Positions 1 to 12,520 of a DNA stretch of 64,000 nucleotides are shown here, piece by piece. Source of the stretch: Wuchereria bancrofti. Lineage: Eukaryota; Nematoda; Chromadorea; Rhabditida; Onchocercidae. Under the pieces are notes generated by a model that ran no database searches, was not told where the DNA came from, and was given only the letters and a program-made list of their open reading frames with translations. The DNA is taken from NCBI GenBank assembly GCA_005281725.1, contig SSBO01000012.1, positions 8,717,099 through 8,781,098 on the forward strand, written 5' to 3'. The position numbers and the translations under genes were made by a program. How positions within the stretch are numbered: position 1 is the first letter of the stretch; each line of letters opens with the position of its first letter.

Positions 1-1011
1 CACACTGTCGATGAGCAGTGCGAGAAGCTAGTGGTGCGTAATATTTTTAATAAAAATAAGAAAAAAACTTTGCATTAGCTTCGTTAGCTTCAAACCATCA
101 AACAAAGCCTGAAGAACACTAGAGTAATGTTTTTGTTGATTTCACTTCATAGTCACCACCAATAAACTTTGCTGCTGGTTGGATTGGAGGTATGAGTAAC
201 CATTCTATTGCTCTGAATCTTATTTAGGAAGCCTTTAGGAGTCGTGTTCATTTTTTCTCATGTAGTCAACACTACTAAGCGCTGAATGATTGAGCGCTCA
301 GTGTTGAAACAGTTACTGCTTCTAGTTCTTAGAGTAATGTTTTTTGTCTAGAAGCAAAAATATTTTCCCTTCCACAACTATTAAGAATTTCGGTGGTTTC
401 GTAATCAAAAAAGCAAGTTACTCAGCTATCTAGGACTGTTTTTCTCATATTTGTTTTGTAAATCGTATACGTTACCATTGCAGAGAAGTTTCCAGGAACT
501 GAAATTACGATATGAAGAGAAGGAGCGGAATCTTGCACTGAGTGCATCAATGTCTAGGGTAGTAACGCAAAGTAGTAGTCAATATGGGCGATCAGATCTC
601 GAAACGGAACATTCTATAGCGGAAAAGGACCATAGGTTTTTGTCCCAGAAACTTCTAGTAAATGTTTAGTTGAATATTCTTTATGTTTTACAAACGAAAT
701 TATACTTTACATTCAAGTGTATTGCGTAAGGTGTTGAAAACTACCTGAAATATACTATCGTTTCATAACCACCTTTGTTCTACCTGCTCATAAAAATCTA
801 ATCACAGTGGTTTCGGTCCTCATTTCGATGCATTCTGATTGTTGAATTATTTTTTCCTACATCAGGTCTACGCGGCTTACTACTGCCACTTTATACAAGT
901 ACCATCTTAATACTTTTTTAAGGATGATGTGCGTCCTGCATCGAATTCAGTCAAACGCAAATATGCTTCATGCCTCACTGCCCTTGGTAAACGTTCGGAA
1001 AATCTCTGCTG
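1..1011 (+). CDS. 3' end of an unrecognised gene (partial)
   Basis: This is the tail of a plus-strand gene that begins outside the window. A first exon piece reads from base 1 to about 33 (HTVDEQCEKLV) and stops at a GTGCGT-like donor. A clear exon follows the acceptor at 481-483 and runs to 657 with donor GTAAAT; it encodes a charged, heptad-like stretch (RSFQELKLRYEEKERNLALS) and then a Ser/Gln-rich segment. Two further short exons, about 866-898 and 925-1011, would close the frame at a TGA after SENLC. The joins of the last two exons are tentative. The charged segment suggests coiled coil, but I recognise no family. Being cut by the window edge, it cannot be named. Confidence 0.4.
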
Positions 1012-2670
1012 AATTTGTGCGGACATAATACAGTTTGTCATTGTTCTTGTTATTAATTTTTAATTGCTTATCTTAGTTCTGTGAAGCAGAAGCAGTTGCC
1101 CGAAAAGTTTTAGATTTTTCTTTGTAGGACAGGAAATTTTGTCGATGTTTTTGTAATAGTAAAACAATATGCCAGGAAGCTTGTATAGTTGTTTATCAAT
1201 TTATATTTTATTATATGGCGTAGTTTGTTATCCTTAAAGTCTTTTTTCATATCAGTTTCTTTGAAGTGCAAAGCGCTTAATGAATAAAGTCACTCCTAGC
1301 ACTGTTGTAACTATTTACCCCTCTGTTTCCTGCCCATTTACTGCTTCATTATCGTTATTGTTCATCTCATCCTTATCATTCATACATCCTATATCCAGTT
1401 ATTGTATACTCTGACGTACAAATACTCGCCGGTTGTAGTTCGTTTGCATACCTCAATGTTATACTGCGGACAGTTATGAAAAAATGTTCTAGAAATCAAT
1501 CATCACTGATTGAAATCCCTATGGAATCTCGTTTGATATGCAGATTTCGTCAGATTCTATAACTGTGACCACTTAACTCAGTTTCTATAACTGATAACTT
1601 AGAAATCAAAGCAGATGATAAAGTACTGTTTGCTAAGTTACGAATTGTAGAAATTTGGCGAACATATGCAAAGACAGCGAGATACCCATCCCCAACAATG
1701 AGCTTTTACTTTCGAACTGATTCTTTTCTAAAGATAATACCTGTACCTGTTCTCTAAAGCAATACAGATTTTCAACCGCGGTTCGTCTTTAGAACACATG
1801 CTTATACAACTGAAGATGTGCCGAAAGATCTATTTGACAAGTTCTGGTCATGATCAGCATTGCGACATATGTATGGATTCGAGTTGAATCGTAGATCAAA
1901 TAAAGTTGAGCCTTTATTGCTGTTAAACTATATATTCACAGAATAGATTCTAAAAGTCACTCTCTGGAAAGTTTAGCACGATGAAGATAGAAAATAAGGA
2001 ATGATCTCACAGGGCGAATAAGTGATATAAAGGAAAGAAAGGCAATGATCATCTGGTGAGTTGGGATTTACGTTCTATCTACCAAGAAAGATTGAAGAAC
2101 AGGATTAAGTTATAGTAAAACGGAGTATTACATAGCACATCAAGAATTTTTCATCCCATAAGCAGAAAGGGAATAATGAGGTAAACAGTTATTGTTACAA
2201 AAATGGAGGAAACAAGCTGAGATGTAAGGAGAAAACAGCAACTTAAACATTCTCATTAAAAGATGTCGTTCGGTAACAGTGTAGTGAGCACACGAATTTC
2301 TGCTGGATTAAGGATGTGATTAAAACACTATTGTACATGAGAGAAATGAAGCGCAAAAGTGATGGCGCTGGAAAAACAGGTTATGGTCAGTAGGATTGTG
2401 CAGAGAATCAAAGATTCATAATTGCGTACATCTTACTAAACAGGAGTACATGGATCAAAAATTAGAAATGAAGACAAAAGGGATTGCTAAAAAAATGTCA
2501 GAAACTTGAATGGGTTGGAATGCAAACAAAACAAAAAAACATTCCCGTTGAAAGATGTCTATTGCAACAGTAGGTAGACACATGAGTTTGGATCTGCTTT
2601 AAAAATAAGAGTAGAACAGTACAATTGTACACTCCCGTAATGAGGCACATAAGTAGAAGTGCAAAGAAAG
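1012..2670. other. Intergenic, no gene recognised
   Basis: This stretch separates the tail of the first plus-strand gene from the end of the acidic-protein gene on the minus strand. I see no open frame with splice signals on either strand. Bases 1980-2650 are purine-rich on the plus strand. Two related segments of about 45 bases, near 2257 and 2538, share the core AAAGATGTC and look like an old diverged duplication. Confidence 0.5.
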
Positions 2671-5092
2671 TTAGATAGCATCATCATTATCAGAGTCATT
2701 CTGGTTTTTTGTGAAAACAGCATCATCACCACTGGCTTTATCTATTTCATCATCTGCAGATGCATCCGCTTCACCAATGGCAATACCTCTGATTTCATCT
2801 CCCATTTCATCATCATCCGCATCATTATTTTCTTCACTTAGCTCTTCAGCACACAAAAACGATGAAGTTTTAACCTTCTGTCTCATGAGGAAAAAGTTCT
2901 TCGGTCGGTTCAGTTTCATCGTGCAAGGTGACAACATGCTATCGCTGGGTGAATAAATCTGAATATGAATTCGAAGATAACAAAACAAAACGAAAGCTGA
3001 ACAATCTTTCCTTCCTGCTATTATTGACAAACCCTGACAATTAAGACTAACCATGCAGATCCAGAAATCGACCTCATTAACTCAGTTCTTTTTTTTACTT
3101 CACTTACTCCTTCTACTGTTCTTGAATAATTTTCATGTAGCAGACAGTAAAAAGCTCCCTATCCATGATATTTCAATAACAGTTTTCAAGTCAAAATAGA
3201 TTTTGTGAAAAAAAAATTTGAAATAGACCAAAAACCTACCGCCATTCGTTTGCGCAAGCTGGTGATGCGATCTGTCTGTGTAGAACACGGCGTCGTCTGA
3301 AAAGCGTAAATACAACAGAAAAGTACTGAAAAGTTATAGGATAAAATGAAAACGAAAATTGTATGAACTAACTTCCCTATTCAACAAAATTTTGAAAAAA
3401 GTCGAAAAGCATCCATTTTTTACTACACAGTCAATGCTGAAAAAAGTACGATTGACTAAGTAATGTTGCAGTTATACAACTTGCACTCTCATTTTAAGCA
3501 AACAATAGTTAAGAAATTTCCCTTCGAAAAAAAGTTGGTAAACGGTTTAGTTCTCGTTTTAAAAAAAAGAGACAAGATTTTCAGAAACAAAAACTGAATC
3601 TAATGGAAATCAGTGAAAACCTACAGGTGCTTTGCTGGATCCGGGTAGCTCGCCGCTAGCCGGTGGAGTTGCCGGATAGCCAGAAGAATGCTCGTCATCA
3701 TGTATACCGCGTTCAGGCGAACAATGCGACGAGTCTGATGATTCAGTAATATTTTCCACATCCTTGAGCAGATCTCCACAATCTGAAGCAAGTTGTGTCA
3801 CTTCTTCGCTGGAATCAGAATCATTGCATTCGAACTTCGGGAGAGGGGTGATACGATCAGATTCTGCCGCAGGTGAATCGCTTCGATCACTATCGATCTG
3901 TGAAGGTTTAACGGCACCACCAGCACACAAATCTTCATCCGATCCTTCAGACCCCTGTGAAAGTACCGTTTCCAAAAATAAAGGATAAGATATCGATTCT
4001 TTCCGGTCAGTTCTTGTTACCTTTGCTGGTGGAGGAGAAGTGTCACGTTCGCTAGCCACAACATTCTCCTGATCAGCGGCTTCATTCTCTGCATTAATTG
4101 ATGCAGACATTGCTAACTAGAACAAACAAAAACAACTGGATTATTTTTAAAGAAAAGCTGTGGAATACATAAGTATGGAGCCAAAATCTGAATAAACATT
4201 AACGGCGCAGAAGGAAGTGGAGACTGAAATAAACTTTTTTTTTACAATGGTTTAAATCTATCTAAACAAATCCTTTACATTCAAGGAAAAATACTTTGAT
4301 TCAAACGCAGGAGAAGGGTAACACGGTAACGGAAAACATATCTAAACATACGAACTTATCACACTAACAAAAGATGAATACTCTAACTCGACCTTCACAG
4401 ATTCGTAAACTACTCTCTCTATTCTCCAGCTATCCTTCAAAAAAGTTGTTGGTCTCTGACCTTCAGAAAGCTAACGAATGTCAAAAGCTGAAGCTTGGAA
4501 AACACAAAGAAGGAATGCAACTGAATGCAATTTTATTAAGTTCAGTTGTATTAAAAATCTTCAGAATATCCTAAATGTCTACATTCTTCATATTTCTAGA
4601 CATTAACCGGCTTCCGCATGGCTAAATTGAATTATCAAAATCATTAACCGGCTCCCGCATGATTAAATTGAATTATCAAAATAAAAAAGAAAAGATCTTT
4701 TTTTCTTCAAACTCAACGAATCGCAATGTTTTGTACAGTGTTCCAAAATCCTAGTGAGAAATCGTCAATATTAGAGGTAAAACAGGTAAAAATTTCCCAC
4801 AAAAATATCATCAAATGTTTTGTCTCCAAAATCATTTCCCTGATAAATCAATGACAATTTTTGATAAGATTTAATAAATACAATTAGAACAAATTTAGGG
4901 TAACTTCTTTTTTTGTCGAATAAAGCTTAAAGCCACCAAAGAATAGTTTTTCTCAATATATGTCAAGACAGAATTCGTTTTTTTTTCTCTTGTTGTTAAT
5001 ATCAAACATGAAACAATCAGACAGAAATGCTAGTGCGAAAAAAGACAGACCTCCCCCCAGTCCTCGTCATCAGCGCTCTGTGAATCACCCAT
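2671..5092 (-). CDS. Acidic, Ser-rich protein of unknown function (292 aa)
   Basis: Four exons join in phase on the minus strand: 5092-5051, 4116-3625, 3296-3240 and 2958-2671, giving 292 residues. The product starts MGDSQSADDEDWGE. A long Ser/Asp/Glu-rich, probably disordered part follows, with several Ser-Pro and Thr-Pro sites. Then comes a short basic, less acidic block (SLRKRMAIYSPSDSMLSPCT, then KLNRPKNFF) and a very acidic tail rich in DDD/EE. This layout is typical of nuclear regulatory or phospho-proteins, but I cannot name the family. The block around LSPCTMKLNRPK looks like the most conserved motif and is the best query. An alternative start is the Met three codons into exon 2, directly behind acceptor TTGTTCTAG; this could be a spliced-leader site giving a shorter protein. 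Exon phases support the four-exon form. Confidence 0.6.
4601..4682. repeat. 41-bp tandem duplication
   Basis: Two adjacent 41-base copies (4601-4641 and 4642-4682), each beginning CATTAACCGG and ending TTATCAAAAT, differ at about three positions. They lie in the first intron of the acidic-protein gene. No function is apparent. Confidence 0.9.
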
Positions 5093-5785
5093 CCCGTTGA
5101 TTGAAGATATGCGAAATGATTCAAATTCGAAAGTAACGCGCTAATAATTTGCAATCGTTTAATTCTTGATCGTTTCAGGAACCGCTCAGAATAGAACAGC
5201 TTCCAATCAGGTTTTTGTTACGACGGTGATTTCCCGCACGGAACCACGGAGATAACTGTGAGATCGTATTCGTTAAGATGACAACATTAGCTAATGTTTG
5301 TGCATATGATGGGGACTTATGCAAATGCATTTGCATAAATGACTGAGAGAGAGGAAGTTGTTTGATGAGAAACAGGTAACAGATTTACCTGTTATATTTA
5401 GATTATCCTCTTATAAACATTGCAGTATTTAGTATTTAGAAAGAATCCCATAAAACAGATCAAATCCACTCGCTGATATAATATATATAATGTATCTTTT
5501 AGTGCGCGCTTACATACATTAAAAGACAATATGTGAAACTATTCAAACATTCAGTTCAAAACATTTTCTGTAAGTGATGATGTAGCTGTTTGTTAAAAGT
5601 GATGTTTCATAATTAAGAAGCACACGGCCATTTCTTAATTTATATTGATGGTTCAGTTAACATTTTGTATATTTTTTGGGACATACAAGAAATGGAAATG
5701 AATTAAGTTTAGTATTATAACATAAAATGTCTTGCTGGTGTGATCTTTTGCTTCTTCTGCTCTAATTTTTGAAAGCATCATGGGA
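5093..5785. other. Intergenic, no gene recognised
   Basis: This lies between the start of the acidic-protein gene and the stop of the ACAD9-like gene, both on the minus strand. It should hold the promoter of the former and the 3' UTR of the latter. The part nearest the start codon (5100-5280) is less AT-rich than its surroundings. I see no coding signal. Confidence 0.5.
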
Positions 5786-8700
5786 CTATTTGACAACTAT
5801 TTTCTCATCTTCATATATGAAAGATTGCTGAGGCCGTAGTCTTTGCAGAATTAAAGAGCACAATATTTGCAACTGAAGTAAATTCGACACTAAATTTTGA
5901 ATGTGCACCTCCACTATATTACTCTCTTCGCAAATCCACTGTTAAACTGAACTTATTTTGAACTTTTATTTCGAGTTGCTTTGGGAAACTTCTACAGATA
6001 CCAAACAATAAAAAAAATTGAAACAATCGAATCTTGAGCTATTGTTACCAATTCCGAGTAATTGGGCTTTCGATGCAGTATTCACCAGTATTCAAAACAG
6101 ATTCTCCAATCTTAGAGTGTACAGAGTTCATTCGTTCAAATCGAAAATCTGAAATGTTTCGGGTGCATCAAATTCATGACAACTTTATAAAACTTAAAAT
6201 GTTGAACTAATCGTAGATGTTCTTTTTAATCAGTCAGTCACACGGACATTACATTTAAAAAATTTTTTTCAGTTGCTCATTCTCACATACTAAAGCTATA
6301 ACTTGAAAAAAGTGTCCTAACCACTATAATGGAAACCTTAATCATGGTCTTTTTGAGGAAAATGTTTATTCCTTGTCCACACTACTGCATTCGAACGCAA
6401 ACATATTGCATTCAAATGCTGCATAAAGTTCACTATAATATCGTAGTGAGAAACGAATAACTTACAATCATAAAGCTTTCTCAATTCAGCCATTGATATG
6501 TTAGCTGCTTCCGAACAGTAGAGCTGTGCCCAAGATATCTAAACATAGTCTTCATGTTTCACGAGAAATTAGAAACCATGAACATCTAGGCAATAAAATT
6601 ATGATAACATAAGAGAACTTAACTAGTAGTGTTTCGAAAGCTCCCAACACTGCCAACTTAACTTGTACACGAGTTTATCAGATGGGTTTCAAGAAAAAAT
6701 GAAGACATGGTAACGTTATGTGATATAATTGACGGTGTTAATTCATGTGGTAAAGTTTGTTTTCTATTGCCAACTATGAGGAAATCGGAGTTTTAGTGAA
6801 ATATAATGTTGTTAATGTTGAAGACAGAATATCACTACTAATAAGCAATTGCTATTTCTTAGATTGTTTCTACTAAGAACTTAACCGAAAGTTCCCAGTA
6901 CCGCAAATCTTAACATGTAACTGAAGGGATGGTAACGCTACGTGATATAATTGAAATACCTCAAGATCACTGTTTCGTAGGCCAATTGAGTAAGATCGGC
7001 TTGATCGTGCTATAGTTGTAATCATACCAAAATTATATTCAATCACTTTTGAAATAGCTCCAAGTGCAGTGTAGTCATGTATGATGCTTTTTCCATGATT
7101 TGAAAGAAGCAAATTAAGCAATGATTCCAATCTCCACATCGTGTGCTCTAGATTAATGCATGCGTCCTGCAAAACAAAAAAAAAAAATCATCTATATATT
7201 ATAAAAACATTTCTAACAATCAAGGACTATTTTCATTACTTATCCTAATCTAATTTATAGGTCACAATTTTTTCTACACCACGGCAATCACTACGCTGAA
7301 ATAGGGCGAAACATGGTAAAATCTGAGATGAGATTCCTTGAATTTCATAACCTCATCGTTCTCAATTTACAAAAAACGAAATCTACATTATACATCAATG
7401 TCCACTAACAGCTTGTAGCTTCATTTAAAAACAAACTTTCAATGATGGATGTGCATGCTCCGCGATAAAATGTTGCAACTTTGGATCATGAAATGAAATT
7501 GCTTTTTCGACACGGCCAAAAATCCGCTCATACAGTCGTTTATCGAAGGAACGCCATTGTCTGAAATTCAAACAAAGCGCTCAAAAGGTAAAATTGCACA
7601 CCCAGTTCATGTAAATATGCTTGCATAATTCAGTCATGCAGTTTATTCAAGTCGATAATCGTGAACAACAGATCTTTAAAGAAAATTTTGTAGTAAAGAA
7701 ACTTATTAACCTTATGTTATCTGCGTTAGCGTTTGCATACGACATAATAACTTGAGACGCCACAAATTTTTTAAGATCCAATTCAGTACTGCTAAGCAAA
7801 AGAGATGCCATTATCTCATTTAGAAGTTCATTGAAATTCATACCGGATGCAACAGCATTAATTCCAACAACATCTATAGTCGACGATAGAGCTTCAGAAA
7901 GCAAATGTCTAGCATATTTCTAAACAAAAATTTACAAAATAAAGGCAATAAAAGCCAAAAAAAAAATATTGCGAACAAATAAGTCTGCAGTACTTAACAC
8001 GATAACTTTAATTACTGAATCTGTGGGAGAAATATTCAAAAATTAACACAAACAATGAAAATTTTTGAATTTGAATGGCAAATCATAATCCAAACAGCTC
8101 TGAATAGAATTAAACATAACAATAGACCTCACGAAATTTGAAAATCATAAAGCATGAACAACTCACATGTATTACTGCTTCTTCGACATCAAGCGATAGT
8201 ACAAGTTCTTCATCGTGAAGTCCACCAACATAGTAGCACATTGACTCAAGCACATAGGTATTTAGTGCAAGTTTCGTTACCAAATGCTAAATACCGACTT
8301 ATCATCCATAGCAAAAAACAGGTCTTAATGTTCCTACACAAATAATTCTTTTATTCAGAAAGTATGTAATAGAACAGACAGTCATCACCGTAAGAAGTAC
8401 TCACCTACCTTGATAGCATTCATTTTTGCTAATGGCAAATTCTGTTGCAATGTCCTGTTGCAGTATTCTGACAAAGAATCTATAAATTATAAGGGAAAAT
8501 CTCTACGTAATGAAGCAATTCTTCTTGATAATGTGAAATCTTATCAAGTTCAAAAAAAGAAAAAAAACTGTCTTCATTTAAGCTGTAATGAATAATGGTT
8601 AAGACATATACAGTCTCACTTCACATCCCACCGCGTTTCGATATATGTTTCTGGCCACAAAAATTCTTTTGCAACGTAAATGAGGAGAGTTATAACTAGA

Positions 8701-11134
8701 GGAGTGCAATTCGACTGAGTTAAGTAAATCAGGAAGCTGATTTATTTCTCTCTTGATATAGAGAATAAACAATGTACAACATACTTATTAACGTTTTCAT
8801 GAAACCTACGACGGCAGCACCAAATGTAATTCGTTTTACCAATGTTTTTTGTGAGATTTTTTTTCCATTTTCAGGCTTTCCCAACACTGCACTTGACTCC
8901 ATAGTCATCTGCTTGAAATCCAATAAATTAACTGAAGAAAAAAGTATTGGTAGTGCAATTAAAAATAATTGGAAATGCTATGGTATTCCATAAAACTGGA
9001 GCTTTCAATGGAACTTTGGAAGAAATCCTGAATGGTTCAAAAAAATATTTACCTTCCAATCCGTTTCTTCCAAAAACAGATGTTTTTGTTCCCATTTCAA
9101 AAACATCACTGTTTCCATCTTTTCGTTCAACAAGGTAGCATACTACCTTATCTCCAGCCTAGAAATACTTATCGAGCACTTCTTATAAAGATCAAATTTG
9201 CTATAAGCACATTCGCTGCACGAGTGGTAGGGGAAAATTAATCAATGGCATGTCAAATATGTAAATGACACAGTTTGGAAAGTAAGAGTAAAACAGTGGT
9301 AAGAATAAAAAGAAAGTTATTCTTACCGCCGTTGAATAACAAAGAATTCCTCGTAGTTCAAACGAGCATGTGAAGTAAAATAAAGACAAAGAATCGTAAA
9401 CTTATATTTGACCAGTGAATCAAACCTGCTTAGCAAAAACAAGAAGTAAATTAGCATCTGCTGCATTGATAAAATAATTTGTTGCAATCAGGTTTTGTTT
9501 GCCATTAGTAAAGTCACATAAAGATGTCACTGATTTCAAATTTGATTCCCTAAAAATATAAAAAACGGGTATTACCAGCGGACGACGTCGATGGATTGCA
9601 TCGGTCTCTTGCATCGGTCCAAGTGCAGTAGTTCATGGATTATTACAAAAATAGTGACAGCATTTCAACAGAAAAAAACTAACATTTCAGGTCTGGAAAA
9701 ACCAACCACAGGTCGAATTACTCCCGATGCAATTTGCGGTAAATAATGCAACTTCTGCAGGTCGTTGCCGTATAGCAAAATAAGAGATGATGCTAAATGA
9801 GTCTGCTCGAAACGAAAATAAAACCTCCAATATGATCCTAATCCCTCACAAATAGTCAAAAGATCTTTGTAACACATATCGACACCACCTGAATATTTCT
9901 ACTGTAAATTATTTGAAACAAAAATTTCAAGACTGAAGATAAAACATTTGTTTTATCGTTATTCAATATTATAATACTTGAAAGACAGAAACATAAATTC
10001 CCATGCTTTGCAATTGTCATTGATATCCAGACATATTTCTTTCGTTCTCTTATTTTTTATAAAATTGTGAAGAACCAAAACATCATACCATATTTCTTTG
10101 GAACAACGTACGAGGAAAGTTTGTAGTTATCCCAAACAGCCATAAGAGAGTCCTCCTGATTTGCTGAAAAGTAATTATTTAAAATCTTAGTACACAAAAC
10201 TTTCCCTAAATGTTGCAGTAACATAATTCCTGCTATCTAACCTGCTGCTTTGATGTCTTTTTTGAGTGAAGATAACAACTGTAACATCTTATCAGCTTCA
10301 TCTGTATCAGAATATTCCGGATAAATGAGGAAATCCTTCAAAAAGTTGACAATTTTCATAGAGTACACAAGAAATTATAAAACTGATAAAATTTTTTGCT
10401 ACTGCTCATTTAATGATGAGTTTGCAGCATTAAAGGCTAACTTTATAAAGTGAGACCAAGATACAACCATCTATCAAATATAATTCGTTTTATTATAATC
10501 GATTTCTATGATAGTACATGGATAATTCTCACAAAATGGAGAAAAATCAACTGTATACGGTGAAAACGTGAAGATAGCTACACAGTAAATACAGCATAAA
10601 GTTGCTGATTTCAAACAGCTCACTGGAAAATTTGATGAAATGAAAAGGAAACAAAAGAGTAAGTTGTCATTTTTTCAAAAAGAAAATCTCATTTCAAAAT
10701 ATAAGGTTGGTGTTATAGGGATGTAATAAAATTTGTAAGTCAGCAGTAACAAGACCCTGCAAAACAGATCTTAAGTTGGGGAAAAAGTTCCATCATGTAA
10801 ACAAAGCAAAGGAAGTGGATTTAAAAGAATTTGGTTAAAACCAGCAAAAAAGATAAATACCAAAATTTAAAAATACGTGTTTGAAAGCTAAATCTATAGA
10901 ATACAAAAGTACTTTTTCAAAGCGATTTAGTGCAAGTCCACGACTCAGTGAAACTCTTTGAATTGGTATGCCATGTTCCTTAACAATATCAAGTGCTGAT
11001 AAACCACTCAGTCCTTTCATGACTTTAGAGTTTTCTGCTCTTATTGAATGATAACTTCTCAGGGGTAATACACCCTTTATACCAACAGAATATAACTGAA
11101 ACAGGACCATTTTCAACGCATGATTTCTCCTCAT
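5786..11134 (-). CDS. ACAD9: ACAD9-like mitochondrial acyl-CoA dehydrogenase family protein (622 aa)
   Basis: Fourteen exons on the minus strand all join in phase: 11134-10913, 10335-10242, 10163-10089, 9888-9684, 9549-9426, 9158-9053, 8931-8785, 8467-8409, 8286-8167, 7919-7711, 7560-7437, 7166-6960, 6538-6466 and 5889-5786. They give 622 residues, nearly the length of human ACAD9 (621). The start lies five bases behind acceptor TTTTGCAG, a likely spliced-leader site, and the N-terminus looks like a mitochondrial transit peptide. Family hallmarks are LHYLPQIASG, LLLVFAK, CYLVERKDG and, most diagnostic, ARSSRSYSIGLRN near the C-terminus, which is specific to the ACAD9/VLCAD branch. In mammals ACAD9 acts in the mitochondrial inner-membrane complex that assembles respiratory complex I. 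Here the active site is eroded: the usual EGTNE-type motif reads LSSTEL, so the catalytic Glu is Ser. The FAD-site motif TEPASGSD is also not preserved. I infer an assembly role rather than fatty-acid oxidation. Confidence 0.85.
6635..6954. repeat. Imperfect duplication in and beside an ACAD9 intron
   Basis: Segments 6635-6732 and 6886-6954 are related: both begin CGAAAG and end GTGATATAATTGA, and share GGTAACG before that end. The first copy carries an extra insert of about 28 bases. The right copy reaches the donor of the exon ending at 6960. It looks like an old local duplication without coding content. Confidence 0.6.
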
Positions 11135-11139
11135 TTATC

Positions 11140-11152
11140 CTGCAAAAAAAAA
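11140..11152 (-). promoter_or_regulatory. Probable spliced-leader acceptor of ACAD9
   Basis: A poly-pyrimidine run ending in GCAG lies five bases before the ACAD9 start codon, with no upstream in-frame exon visible. In filarial nematodes such a site commonly receives the spliced leader. Confidence 0.55.
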
Positions 11153-12190
11153 TTTAACTACAATTTAATTCTAGTCGATAAGGAATTAAAAAGCGATTCA
11201 AACCACTGCATATAAAAAAAAATCTGTAGTAGTTCCTTCAGTTGTTCAACAGTGACTAGTATCTGCGCATCTTTACTTTTTTTCGCAACACTTGTTTCTT
11301 CCCTTCGTATTTAAACTCTCGCTCATTAAGCGAAACGATTCTTACGAATACTAATTGCACGTCTATTATACGCCATACATATGAAGTGTTAGAATGTCAG
11401 AAAGTGCTTACTATTTCATTTGCTACAGAAGACACACATGAAAAAGAACCTCATACATTCCTGATACATGTTAATTCTTTTTCTCCTTGTATTTACTATT
11501 GTCTTATCTCTTATCACAAACTTATTTCAGCAAAGTAAATGTATAGAATAACGAATAAATTAACATGAATGAAGTAAAAAACATCCATGATAACACTCAA
11601 CTAAAAGTATAAATACCCGACAACCGATACCGTATTATCTCAAGGGAAAAATAGATCCCAAGCAAAAAAAATTAACCAACCAATCGAATGTAACAGGCCA
11701 CTGGATGGCTCGTAAAATAGAAAATACTCTATGAATTTGAATCTCTACAATCAGAATATACCTTTTTAACAGGGTTGCTCTGAGAATGGAAGAGATTTCA
11801 CTTGCGTCAAGTAGGAATTTATTTCACAAGGGATATCCGGAAGTATAATCTGGACCTCGGGACAAGGGATTTCATTCTAGCCTGATGTAACCTGTTTCTA
11901 GAAGTTAGGGAGAAAAGTTTTTAGAAGACTTCACAAATTCAATTTTTCCTATCCCTCATTAGATATTTGATACTGTTTTTTCTTATTAACCGAATACTAT
12001 CTGGTTGTGTACTTTGGAGCAAATTATTCCAAAAACGGGATCTTTCGAAAACGATTACGAGAGTTCGTGATATTATGCTACGCAAAATGGGTATACTGCT
12101 ACCGGCATTATAGTTTATTCTTCTAAACCTATTCATGCTACTTGTATGATTCGAAATCTTAATTTCTTTATTATGTGTATATATTTTGCA
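11153..12190. other. Divergent intergenic region
   Basis: About 1 kb separates the ACAD9 start (minus) from the small gene and DNAJC2 (plus). It should hold promoters for both directions. No open frame with splice signals is visible. Confidence 0.5.
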
Positions 12191-12198
12191 GGCTTGTA

Positions 12199-12462
12199 AT
12201 GCCGTTAACAGGATTGGATTTAGCCGTTTATGGATTTAACCAAAATACTCGGGAAATAGAGGAAGCAGGAATTTCGTATGAATTAAGAATTATTCGCGAT
12301 AAACTAACACTTGGTGTAAATACTGAACCTATTTTGAAACAATCACCATCCATTGAACGCTTTACTGGAAATTGGACTAATCTGGGCGGTGCGGAAGGCA
12401 ATGGAAACTATGTATCGGTTTTTACTTTAAGAATAGAATTTAATGCGAAAATTTTGACTTAA
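12199..12462 (+). CDS. Small unknown protein (87 aa), first cistron with DNAJC2
   Basis: A single-exon frame starts MPLTGLDLAVYGFNQ and ends at TAA. The ATG lies eight bases behind a strong acceptor (TATTTTGCAG at 12183-12192), a likely spliced-leader site. The protein is mixed in composition, with no signal peptide, membrane segment or motif that I recognise (for example SPSIERFTGNWTNLGG). A polyadenylation-type AATAAA sits at 12490-12495, and the next cistron begins 58 bases after the stop. The fully open frame, the acceptor and the tight link to DNAJC2 argue that it is real, but it could also be an exon of a longer product. No function can be given. Confidence 0.55.
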   Translation: MPLTGLDLAVYGFNQNTREIEEAGISYELRIIRDKLTLGVNTEPILKQSPSIERFTGNWTNLGGAEGNGNYVSVFTLRIEFNAKILT

Positions 12463-12489
12463 TTCCTTATTAATGTCATGTTTTTCTTA

Positions 12490-12517
12490 AATAAACGAAG
12501 AAACAATATGAATTTAG
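12490..12517 (+). promoter_or_regulatory. Intercistronic poly(A) signal and trans-splice acceptor
   Basis: AATAAA at 12490-12495 is followed by acceptor AATTTAG ending at 12517, three bases before the DNAJC2 ATG. Together these could end the upstream cistron and start the downstream one. Confidence 0.5.
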
Positions 12518-12520
12518 ACA

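Noticed and set aside
2711..2956. Ser-rich plus-strand frame
   Set aside because: It is the reverse of the acidic exon 2671-2958; Asp/Glu codons read backwards give Ser.
8620..8695. Possible extra ACAD9 exon (CTCTAG acceptor, GTGAGA donor)
   Set aside because: Its phase does not fit the next exon. Extending the previous exon to donor GTATGT at 8785 fits both phase and family alignment.
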